A model generated the notes under the pieces. That model was not told where the DNA came from. It was given only the letters and a program-made list of their open reading frames with translations, and did no database searches. From contig JAUMNV010000144.1 of NCBI GenBank assembly GCA_031295725.1, positions 1 through 10,817 on the forward strand: a stretch of 10,817 nucleotides of DNA. The letters are read 5' to 3'. This DNA is from Collinsella sp. (lineage in GTDB: Bacteria; Actinomycetota; Coriobacteriia; Coriobacteriales; Coriobacteriaceae). Below are positions 1-7,293 of this stretch, piece after piece. The translations under genes and the position numbers were made by a program. Position 1 is the first letter of the stretch. Each line of letters begins with the position of its first letter.

Positions 1-225
1 AACGCTCGAGGTGTTGCGCTGCGTGTAATAACGCCCGCCCGGCTCGATGTCCCACGCCGCGTTCTCGGACAGGTAGGTAAAGCCCGCCTCGTCGAGCTCG
101 GCCATAATGGTCGCCGCCGTATGGAACATGCTGGGGCATGCCTCGATAAAGTCGATAAGGTCGTTGGCGGCCTCGATATCATCGGCCGTCACATGCGCGC
201 GCTCGGGCGTTTCCTGATCCGTCAT
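1..225 (-). CDS. apeB: M18 family aminopeptidase, N-terminal fragment
   Basis: Only the first 75 residues are present; the gene continues past the left edge. Reading from the ATG at 225-223, the peptide has a helical segment with DFIEACPSMFH at residues 25-35, then AELDEAGF at 42-49, and WDIEPGGRYYTQRN at 58-71. This matches the conserved N-terminus of M18 zinc aminopeptidases (usual form: DFIDxSPSPFH, then LExAGF, then W-LxPGGxYYxxRN). The family is cytosolic, forms large oligomers and removes N-terminal residues, often acidic ones, from peptides. The metal ligands lie outside the window, so activity cannot be judged. The start is supported by a strong ribosome binding site (AAGGGGAG) just upstream on the minus strand. 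A possible -10 (TATGCT, complement of 260-265) precedes it but has no good -35. It is transcribed divergently from the amide hydrolase gene. Confidence 0.87.
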   Translation of the reverse strand, partial: MTDQETPERAHVTADDIEAANDLIDFIEACPSMFHTAATIMAELDEAGFTYLSENAAWDIEPGGRYYTQRNTSSV

Positions 226-386
226 GCTCTCCCCTTTCGCTGGGTTGATGGTCCCTTCCAGCATACCCCGCCGCGCCAGCGCTGCACTCTTCATTCCGTG
301 TTTAATCCCGCACCGCTCACCAAGTTGAGCCATCATGCCCGTGCACCTTTTGCGACAATTACGCTAACAGGACGAGAGGAGCCGCC

Positions 387-1472
387 ATGAAGCCACGTAA
401 CATTGCCATCGCCTGCGGTGTCGCGGGAGTCGCCGTCGGCCTTGCCGCTGCCACCGGTATCGTTTATCACAAGCAAATCAAGTCCGCCGCGTCGCTCAAA
501 CGCTTGACCGGCTACGCGGATGGCTATGACCTGTACGCAATCGACATCGCCTACGACTACGATCTTGATCGCATCATCGCCGCTGGCGTGCGCGACGACC
601 AGGCCTACATCGATGCCGTGGTGGCGCAGGTGCTGCCCGGTGTGCCGGTACATGTCCAGGCGCCCCAGTTTGCCTGCAGCGCTTTTGTCGCCGTAGATGC
701 CGAAGGCCGCGTGCGCACCGGTCGCAATTACGACTTTAAGGACGACACCTCAGCGCTGCTGGTGCGCAATCACCCACGCGGCGGCTATGCCTCCATCGGG
801 TTTGCCGCCCTTAACAACCTGGGCGATAACACTCCGCTTGACTCCGTCGCCGGACGGGCCGCCGCACTCATGGGCCCGTTTGGCCAGCTCGACGGTGTTA
901 ACGAATGCGGCGTGTCCATTGCCGTACTCACTCTGGATTCCAAGCCCTGTGACCAGGACACGCAACGCCCCGTCATCAATACCTCGCTCGCCATCCGTCT
1001 GGTGCTCGACCGTGCCGCCACCACGCAAGAAGCTGTCGACCTGCTTTCCGCCTACGACATGCACGCCATGGCAGGACGCGATTACCACTTCTTTATCAAC
1101 GACGCCGCCGGTGACGCGCGCGTAGTAGAGTGGGATCCGCGCGATCCGGACCGCGCTTTCAAAGCGGCTCCTGTACGCCAGGTTACGAACTTCTACGCCT
1201 GCTATGGCGACGAAGTGCTGCCCAACCAAAAGAATGGCGAGCTGGGCCATGGTAAAGAGCGCGCCGTCGCAATCGCCGATGTCCTTGACGCCCATGTCGG
1301 TGCCCAGGACGAGGCAGTCGCTTGGAAGGCCCTTCGCGCTGCGGCGCAAGAGCCCAATCCGGAAGACATCACCAGCAATACGCAATGGTCGGTCGTCTTT
1401 GACAATACCGAACCCGCCGCCGCTATTACGCTGCGCCGCCACTGGGGCAACGTCGATGCCTTCGCACTGTAA
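387..1472 (+). CDS. Membrane-anchored choloylglycine hydrolase-family (linear amide C-N) hydrolase
   Basis: 361 residues. Residues 5-28 form a hydrophobic signal anchor (IAIACGVAGVAVGLAAATGIVY), which places the catalytic domain outside the membrane. The catalytic core starts at FACSAF with Cys97 as predicted nucleophile, followed by the GRNYDF motif (residues 112-117, Arg113). Further family landmarks are DGVNECGVSIAV (169-180), NTSLAIRLVLDRAATTQEAVDLL (198-220), the DYHFFINDAAGDARVVEW block (232-249) and a C-terminal NTQWSVVFDN (331-340). The superfamily includes penicillin V acylase, bile salt hydrolase and N-acylethanolamine/ceramide amidases, all Ntn hydrolases cutting linear amide bonds. 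The substrate cannot be read from sequence; calling it a bile salt hydrolase would be unsafe, since those are usually soluble proteins with Cys near residue 2. The ATG at 387 follows GAGAGGAG with good spacing. No partner gene is adjacent on the same strand except phosphofructokinase 138 bp downstream. Confidence 0.83.
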   Translation: MKPRNIAIACGVAGVAVGLAAATGIVYHKQIKSAASLKRLTGYADGYDLYAIDIAYDYDLDRIIAAGVRDDQAYIDAVVAQVLPGVPVHVQAPQFACSAFVAVDAEGRVRTGRNYDFKDDTSALLVRNHPRGGYASIGFAALNNLGDNTPLDSVAGRAAALMGPFGQLDGVNECGVSIAVLTLDSKPCDQDTQRPVINTSLAIRLVLDRAATTQEAVDLLSAYDMHAMAGRDYHFFINDAAGDARVVEWDPRDPDRAFKAAPVRQVTNFYACYGDEVLPNQKNGELGHGKERAVAIADVLDAHVGAQDEAVAWKALRAAAQEPNPEDITSNTQWSVVFDNTEPAAAITLRRHWGNVDAFAL

Positions 1473-1538
1473 GGAGCCAGGCCCGTCGACCTTACGTTCC
1501 CTGACGTTGCTTACATTTCCATACGCTTGAGCTAACAC

Positions 1539-1573
1539 GTTTACCCCCGTATCAACAGTGTGCGGGGGTAAAC
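1539..1573. repeat. Perfect 11-bp inverted repeat between amide hydrolase and pfk genes
   Basis: GTTTACCCCCG (1539-1549) and CGGGGGTAAAC (1563-1573) are exact reverse complements separated by 13 nt. The sequence after the right arm (TTATGCG) has no run of T, so it is not a textbook intrinsic terminator for the upstream gene. The right arm lies where the -35 of a candidate pfk promoter would be, so it could also be an operator. Both roles are inference. Confidence 0.7.
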
Positions 1574-1582
1574 TTATGCGCA

Positions 1583-1591
1583 TGTTATAAC
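1583..1591 (+). promoter_or_regulatory. Candidate extended -10 promoter for pfk
   Basis: TGTTATAAC contains an extended -10 (TGn followed by TATAAC). No TTGACA-like -35 is found at 16-18 bp; that position is occupied by the G-rich arm of the inverted repeat. Transcription from here would start about at 1598, leaving a leader so short that it would cut into the GGAAGGA ribosome binding site (1598-1604). This is a weak call. Confidence 0.3.
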
Positions 1592-1610
1592 TTGCCCGGA
1601 AGGATTCATC

Positions 1611-2690
1611 ATGCTTAGGATCGGTCTTCTTACTAGTGGCGGCGACTGCCAGGCGCTCAACGCCACCATGCGCGGCATCGTCAAAACGCTTATGACCAAT
1701 AGCGAAGAGCCTATCGAGATCTACGGTTTTGAGGACGGCTACCAGGGCCTTATCTACAGCAGGTTCCGCGTCATGACGCCCGCCGATTTTAGCGGTATCC
1801 TCACCCGCGGCGGCACCATCCTGGGCACGAGCCGCACGCCGTTCAAGCGTCTGGATACCCCCGAGGCCGATGGTGTCGAGAAGGTGCCGGCGATGGTCCA
1901 CACCTATCATAAGCTGCAGCTCGACTGCCTGTTTATGCTGGGTGGCAACGGATCCACCAAGACCGCCAACCGCCTGCGCGAAGAGGGCCTCAACGTTATC
2001 GCCCTGCCCAAGACCATCGATAACGACACATGGGGCACCGAGCTGACGTTTGGCTTTACGAGCGCCATCGACGTCGCCACCAAGTGCATCGACGACATCC
2101 ACACCACCGCTTCGAGCCACGGCCGCGTGTTCGTTATCGAGATCATGGGCCACAAGGTTGGCTGGATCCCGCTGTATGCCGGCGTCGCGGGCGGCGCGGA
2201 TGTCATCTTGATTCCCGAGATTCCCTACGACATGGATAACGTCATCAAGACCATTGAGCATCGCATGGAAACCGGTAGCCGCTTTACCATCGTGGCCGTC
2301 GCCGAGGGCGCCATCTCCAAGGAGGACGCGGCGCTGTCCAAGAAGGAGTACAAGAAGAAGCTCGCCGAGCGCACGAGCCCGTCAATCGTGTACGACATCG
2401 CCAAGGAGATCGAGGCCAAGACCGGTCGCGAGACCCGCGTCGCCATCCCCGGCCACACGCAGCGCGGCGGTCAGCCCGATGCCCAGGACCGCATCTTTGC
2501 GACCCAGTGCGGCGTCGAGGCGGCACTCGGCTGCCTACGCGGCGAGTTTGGCTACATGATTGCTCTGCGTGACGGCAAGATGTGCCACATGCCGCTCGAG
2601 GAGGTCGCCGGCAAGCTCAAGTATGTCGACCCCCAGAGTGATCTGGTGCGCGAGGCCAAGGCGCTGGGTATCAGCTTCGGCGACGAATAG
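1611..2690 (+). CDS. pfkA: 6-phosphofructokinase
   Basis: 359 residues, a normal length for this clade. The enzyme phosphorylates fructose 6-phosphate to fructose 1,6-bisphosphate, the committed step of glycolysis, in the cytosol. Visible motifs are TSGGDCQALNA (8-18, phosphate loop), GGNGS (111-115), PKTIDND (133-139, with catalytic Asp), MGHKVGWIPLYAGVAGGAD (179-197) and GHTQRGGQPDAQDR (281-294). In ATP-dependent enzymes of the E. coli type the loop is GGDGS and the second motif PGTIDND; pyrophosphate enzymes usually have GGDDS and PKTIDND. This protein has the small Gly typical of ATP use but the Lys typical of pyrophosphate enzymes, and Asn in place of the metal-contacting Asp. The phosphoryl donor therefore stays open; ATP is the default. 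The ATG at 1611 is supported by GGAAGGA 6 nt upstream. Its last two codons and stop are part of a long inverted repeat. Confidence 0.93.
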   Translation: MLRIGLLTSGGDCQALNATMRGIVKTLMTNSEEPIEIYGFEDGYQGLIYSRFRVMTPADFSGILTRGGTILGTSRTPFKRLDTPEADGVEKVPAMVHTYHKLQLDCLFMLGGNGSTKTANRLREEGLNVIALPKTIDNDTWGTELTFGFTSAIDVATKCIDDIHTTASSHGRVFVIEIMGHKVGWIPLYAGVAGGADVILIPEIPYDMDNVIKTIEHRMETGSRFTIVAVAEGAISKEDAALSKKEYKKKLAERTSPSIVYDIAKEIEAKTGRETRVAIPGHTQRGGQPDAQDRIFATQCGVEAALGCLRGEFGYMIALRDGKMCHMPLEEVAGKLKYVDPQSDLVREAKALGISFGDE

Positions 2691-2867
2691 CCTCGGCTGG
2701 AACCGCCCCCATCGGAGGCCCCAGGGCTTACCTCCCAAATCGTCCTCGGACATGTCAGGACCCCGCCGTGCGCTTCGCGCGGCGGGGTCCTTCCGTCCTG
2801 CGGAAAGATTTGGGAGGTAAGCCCTGGGGGGCTCCTGCGGTAACTAGGGAGGCCGAGGCTATTCGTC
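2682..2867. repeat. 186-bp nested imperfect palindrome overlapping the end of pfk
   Basis: Three arm pairs share one centre at about 2774: a 16-bp pair (2682-2697 with 2852-2867, exact), a 23-bp pair (2719-2741 with 2807-2829, exact) and the terminator-like core (2758-2790). The spacers between arms are of near equal length (21 and 22 nt) and still show partial complementarity (ACCGC and GGAG in both). The left outer arm includes the last two pfk codons and the TAG. The RNA could fold into one very long hairpin. An inverted duplication of the gene end is one possible origin. Confidence 0.85.
2758..2792 (+). terminator. Terminator-like GC hairpin downstream of pfk
   Basis: GGACCCCGCCG (2758-2768) pairs with CGGCGGGGTCC (2780-2790); the stem continues inward over a G-T pair and GC to a short loop. 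Only TT CCG follows, so the U-tract is poor. It is the strongest hairpin after the pfk stop and lies at the centre of the larger palindrome. Confidence 0.6.
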
Positions 2868-2897
2868 TTCTTGCTGCGGATGCCTGGTCTGAAATTC

Positions 2898-2964
2898 AGT
2901 TGCGGTGAAATAGTTCCTGCTTAGCCCGCAAATGGCTGAATCTAGGAACTATTCCACCGCAACT
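2898..2964. repeat. 67-bp hairpin repeat with 21-bp arms
   Basis: The arms 2898-2918 and 2944-2964 are reverse complements with one mismatch in 21 (a GAAAT versus GGAAT difference near the middle). The 25-nt loop contains a second small stem (AGCC with GGCT). There is no T-run at either end, so simple termination is unlikely. It looks like a stand-alone intergenic palindromic element. Confidence 0.8.
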
Positions 2965-3031
2965 TACGAATGATCGGAGCGGCTACAGCACAAGCGTCGG
3001 CGTTCGTTTGATGGTCCGCCACGAAAAGGAG

Positions 3032-3163
3032 CCATCTACTACGTTTAACTCGATGGGGCCAACCATGACCGCATTTTTCGAAAAGCGACAGGCCTTCTAC
3101 CTGCGGTTTTATTTTTCGTTTTCCCGGCATGGTTGAGGGTATCCAATTAAACGTAGTAGATAG
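3032..3163. repeat. Interrupted palindromic element with 15-bp terminal arms
   Basis: ATCTACTACGTTTAA (3034-3048) is exactly complementary to 3147-3161. Pairing resumes inside with AACCATG (3061-3067) and CATGGTT (3128-3134). The centre holds CAGG-ccttcta-CCTG (3088-3102) followed on the plus strand by a T-rich run (3107-3122), and the sequence ATTTTTCG occurs twice (3073-3080 and 3111-3118). On the minus strand it carries CCATGCC and AAAACCGCAGG in the same order as the element at 10330-10501. Its length and inverted ends fit a small non-autonomous mobile element or a structured RNA. No open reading frame in it is convincing. Confidence 0.8.
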
Positions 3164-3295
3164 GCCCATTTTGTGGCATACGGCCCATTCAAGCCCAATC
3201 TCGAAGGCTAAAGAGAGCCTCTCATCCACGCTTGCGAGCGAAAACCAAATAGAATGAAAGGCAAATGGAAAGCCCGTTTGACGAGCGGAGGACAT

Positions 3296-3616
3296 ATGCG
3301 GGACGTAGCCGAAAGCGACTGGAAGCTGTTTAAGAAAATGCTTCCTCAATGGCAAGAACGTTATATGGAAAAGCTCATCGGCCAGTACGTTGAGATGCTG
3401 AACGGCGACAGTGAAGCGTCCAGTAGATTTTGGGCACTAGAAGAGCGCCTCAATAGAGACAAGCTGTCCTCAGGTGTAATTGCAAACGACATTCGCCGCA
3501 GCACAATGCACCGCGAGATAGCCAATTTGCTTATCGACAGCGTGATCGCCCTCGACGACCTTGACGGTTTTACCGAGGACATTAAGAGCTATGCGCAACA
3601 CTGGATTGGCCAGTAA
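3296..3616 (+). CDS. Small conserved helical protein of unknown function
   Basis: 106 residues if translation starts at ATG 3296, which has GGAGG four bases upstream; an in-frame ATG at 3254 would add 14 residues but has no ribosome binding site. The protein is charged, predicted all-alpha, with no signal peptide and no membrane segment. Landmarks are DWKLFKKMLPQWQERYMEKL (8-27), YVEMLNGDSEASSRFWALEERL (31-52), a DIRRS turn near 65-69 and IALDDLDGFTEDIK (84-97). From memory it resembles small proteins common in gut Firmicutes and Actinobacteria that are sometimes labelled multidrug transporter; the absence of any hydrophobic helix makes that label wrong here. It stands alone, between a palindromic element and the terminator of the convergent permease gene. 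The function is not known. Confidence 0.72.
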   Translation: MRDVAESDWKLFKKMLPQWQERYMEKLIGQYVEMLNGDSEASSRFWALEERLNRDKLSSGVIANDIRRSTMHREIANLLIDSVIALDDLDGFTEDIKSYAQHWIGQ

Positions 3617-3643
3617 GAGCACCGAACGACAAACATCCCCAGC

Positions 3644-3693
3644 AAAACGGGGCAAACGCCGGACCACCTAATGGTTGTCCGGCGTTTGCCCCG
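3644..3693 (-). terminator. Strong intrinsic terminator of the permease transcript
   Basis: A 17-bp perfect stem is formed by 3648-3664 and 3677-3693, extended in the loop by ACC/GGT around TAAT. On the minus strand the stem is followed by TTTTGCT (complement of 3641-3647), a short U-tract, so it terminates the ABC permease mRNA. On the plus strand the following bases are ATAAAA, so it would end the small gene only as a hairpin without U-tract. Confidence 0.8.
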
Positions 3694-3694
3694 A

Positions 3695-3733
3695 TAAAAC
3701 CTGCCAAAATAAACCTGTCCCTTTTTGGCAGGT
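3695..3733. repeat. 34-bp REP-like repeat, copy A, at the 3' end of the permease gene
   Basis: 3695-3728 matches 33 of 34 bases of the reverse complement of 7260-7293. In this copy it forms part of a larger hairpin: AACCTGCCAAAA (3699-3710) pairs with TTTTGGCAGGTT (ending 3734). The permease stop codon (3735-3733) adjoins it, so the minus-strand mRNA reads TAA then CCTGCC. Confidence 0.85.
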
Positions 3734-6503
3734 TACTCGGCGCTCTTGAGGGCGCCGACCATGTCGATCTTATTGAGGGTACGGTTGGTGGCGAGGTTGA
3801 CGATAAACGTAAAGCCGAAGGAAAGCACCACGGCAAGCACGTAGCTCAGCGGCTCGACTTCGACGTCAAAGTACAGCGACGGCATCTGCAGGATGTACGT
3901 AAAGCTCTCGGCAAGCAGGCCACCCAGCGGCACGCCCAGTGCGGTGCCAATCGCCGTGAGGATCAACGTCTCCTTGTTGACGTAATGGTGTACCTCGCCA
4001 CGGCGGAAGCCCAGCACCTTGATGGTCGCCAGCTCGCGCTCGCGCTCGGAGATATTCGTGTTGGACAACGTAAACACCACCACAAACGACAGGCACGCCG
4101 CCATAAAGGTCACGAGCACCACGACGGAATTGATGATAGTGAAGTTCGCCTCGTAGTTCTGCCAATGTTCGGCCGTGCTCGAGATGGTGAGCCAACCGTC
4201 ACTCTTAAGATTCTTGCTAAACGCAATCTGGTCGGCCGACGAGCCCTTAAGCAGCACAAAGATGCCGTTAAGACGCGCGCTTCGGCCGAACGCGCGCTCA
4301 TAGGTGCCCTGCGTCATATAGAGCGTGTTGCCCAAATAGTTGAGCGAGATGTCGCTGACTTTGACCTTGGCGACGTTGAGCGACGAATCCTGGACCTGCG
4401 CCGTGTCGCCCGGCTGAATCCCAAGAACCAGCTGTGAACTCTTGCTCAGATACACGTCTCCGTCACGCAAAGACAGTGGCTCTTTGGACTCATCCTCGAG
4501 ACGCGCGTAGTCGTCCAGGTCGTTCGTGCGGTCATCGGGCACCACGATCAGCTGCACGGTCTCGCTCTTGCCGCCAAATGTAAAGGTGACGTTGTCGATC
4601 ATAATCGGCAGCGTCGAAGACACCGTCACGTTAGAATCCTTAGCCGCGCTGCGCTCATCCAATGCCGCGCACGTCTGCGAAAAATCGTCGGGATTGGCAA
4701 CCGCCAGCAAGTCATAGCGCGTGATATGCCCATACTGCTTGGGCGAAAGCGCGACCGACGTGTCGCGAATACCCATACCGCAGATCACAAGCGCGGTGCA
4801 ACCCGCGATACCGAAGATGGTCATAAAGGCGCGCTTTTTGTAGCGAAACAGGTTACGTGCTGCCACCTTGTTCAAAAAGCCCATGCGGCGCCAGATAAAG
4901 CCGATGCGCTCGAGCAAGATACGCGAGCCGGCGCGCGGGGCCTTGGGGCGCATGAGCGAGGCCGGAGTCTCGGCCATCTCGTGGCGGCAGGCGATAATCG
5001 TGGCGCCCACCACGCCCACGGCAAACAGCGCCACCGAGACGATCGAGGACACGATGTCGTACGAAAGCAACATCTGGGGCAGCGAGTACATGTCGTCGAA
5101 CACCGTAAACAAGAACAGCGGCAGGCCCACAAATCCGATGATGTTGCCGAGCACGCCGCCGATCAGACAAGCCCACAGCGCATAGTCCACGTATTTGGAC
5201 AGGATGCGTCCGCGCGAATAGCCGAGCGCCTTATACAGGCCGATGAGCGTGCGCTCCTCCTCGACCATACGCGTGGCGGTGGTAAGGCTGATGAGCACGG
5301 CGACGATAAAGAAGATGAACGGGAACACCGTGGCGATGGCTTCAATTGACGAGCTATCGCTCTCCACGCTCGAGTAGCTTGCGATATTGCCGCGGTCCTG
5401 GATGTACCAGGTGCATTCTCCCAGATCGGAAAGCTCGGCGCGGGCGTCGGCAAACTGTTGGTCGGCGGCGGCACGGCGCTGGTCCAGGTCGGCTTGCGCC
5501 TGCGCACGCTCGTCGCTGCCCTCGGCCATGCGATTGATGTTGTCCTGCTCGATCCCAAAGAGCATGGCGGCCTGACGCTCGGCCGCATCCAAGCTTGTCG
5601 GCGTGTCGACCGTCAGCTCCTGAGCGCGCGCCTTCTCACGCTCCTCGCGGATCTTCTCTATATTGCCCTTGACCTCATTGATCTTTGCCGCGTAGGCATC
5701 CGAATATGAGTTGAGATCCTTGGCTCCCTCGACGACCACGTGGACCGCGGAGTAGGAAGAAGATGTCGCGGCGTCCTCGCTCACATAGAACTTATAGTCC
5801 GCCGCCGAGGCGGCACGGAAGGCGTTGACCGTCGAGTCGGAGCTCACATCAGTGGGATCGAGAACCTCGGCCGTGATGGTGTAATCGCCATCGGCAAACT
5901 GATCCTTGGCGCTTTGGTTCGACGAGCTCGCATCGTTGGCAGCAAAGCTCACCGTATCGCCGAGCTTTTTGCCCGAAGCCTTCAGGAACTTCGAAGTCAC
6001 CGCGACCTCATCGGCGCTCTCGGGCAAATCGCCGTTCACGAGCACTGGCTGATCGATATTCTCCTTGGAGAGACTTTGCACGACCACGCGCTCGCGCGTT
6101 GTGCCCACGGCGGTGTAGGCGGTCTCGGTGTAGATGCCCTCGGCCGTTTCGACGCCATCGACCTCTTGGATGGCGTCGAGATCATCGTCAGTCAGGCCAT
6201 AGGTCGACTGCACGTTAATGTCATAGACATTTTGCTGGTCGAAGTAGGCGTCAACCGAATCGCACAGGTCCTCGCAACCCGCCTTAAGGCCGCACATCAC
6301 GCTCACGCCGAGCGCGGTGATCACGACGATAGACAAGAAGCGTTTGAGGCTGCCGCGAATCGTGCGGTAGACACCGCGGCGAAACACCGTCGGCACCATA
6401 TCGTTTGAGCTTTGGGCAGTGCGGTAGGTCGTAAAATCCTGCTCGCGCTCCGTGTTCTGCGCGTCGCGGCGTTGGCTGTTTTGGCGGTCCTGATCCATGG
6501 GCG

Positions 6504-6510
<7 letters not shown>
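3733..6510 (-). CDS. FtsX/MacB-type ABC transporter permease, large
   Basis: 925 residues with two FtsX-like modules. Predicted membrane segments lie near residues 58-76, 393-411, 443-470, 487-507, 561-580, 793-815, 847-868 and 888-908. A cytoplasmic, Gln/Arg-rich N-tail (1-45) precedes the first. The loop 77-392 is a large extracytoplasmic domain, ending in a charged coiled-coil region (about 276-364). A second extracytoplasmic domain spans about 582-792. Coupling-helix motifs of the family are visible twice: EERTLIGLYKALG (418-430) and ERELATIKVLGF (824-835). Such permeases work with a cytosolic ATPase, often without transmembrane substrate passage, to release or export peptides, lipoproteins or drugs; the substrate here is unknown. 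The GTG at 6510 overlaps the ATPase stop; an ATG at 6498 (residue 5) lies five bases after that stop and is equally likely. Both point to translational coupling. No substrate-binding protein is nearby. Confidence 0.9.
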
Positions 6511-7205
<695 letters not shown>

Positions 7206-7221
7206 CGATTAATTCCCATCT

Positions 7222-7261
7222 GGTCGGATAACTCTTTAGTATTACCCATTTCGCACCGACC
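7222..7261 (-). promoter_or_regulatory. Possible promoter/operator in front of the ABC genes
   Basis: On the minus strand CCCTTTTTGGTCGG is followed by TAATAC (complement of 7239-7244), a plausible -10; TTTTTG 16 bp upstream is a poor -35. The region is bracketed by GGTCGG (7222-7227) and CCGACC (7256-7261), an inverted pair enclosing the putative -10. Whether this is an operator is inference. Confidence 0.3.
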
Positions 7262-7293
7262 AAAAAGGGACAGGTTCATTTTGGCAGGTTTTA
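7260..7293. repeat. 34-bp REP-like repeat, copy B, at the 3' end of the kinase gene
   Basis: Matches copy A (3695-3728) at 33 of 34 positions in the opposite orientation. Its first three bases on the minus strand are the TAA stop of the histidine kinase. The flanking arm that makes copy A a 12-bp hairpin is lost here (GGTCGG instead of GGCAGG), leaving a CCAAAA/TTTTTGG stem only. Confidence 0.85.

Larger units (their letters stand above)
2691..3295. other. 605-bp gene-free stretch with three large inverted repeats
   Basis: No convincing coding sequence is present. A 137-codon minus-strand frame (3355-2942) runs through two of the palindromes and overlaps the better supported small gene at 3296, so it is not called. 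The stretch holds, in order, the right part of the nested palindrome centred at about 2774, a 67-bp hairpin at 2898-2964, and an interrupted palindromic element at 3032-3163. The leader of the small gene fills the rest. Confidence 0.75.

Noticed and set aside
750..2261. 503-codon minus-strand frame opposite the amide hydrolase and pfk genes
   Set aside because: Antisense shadow of two well supported genes, typical of high-GC DNA, with no recognisable motif.
2942..3355. 137-codon minus-strand reading frame
   Set aside because: It runs through two palindromic elements and overlaps the better supported small gene at 3296 on the other strand; no ribosome binding site or domain.
4726..5349. 207-codon plus-strand frame inside the permease gene
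   Set aside because: Antisense shadow; composition rich in His, Arg and Asp, with no domain and a real gene on the other strand.
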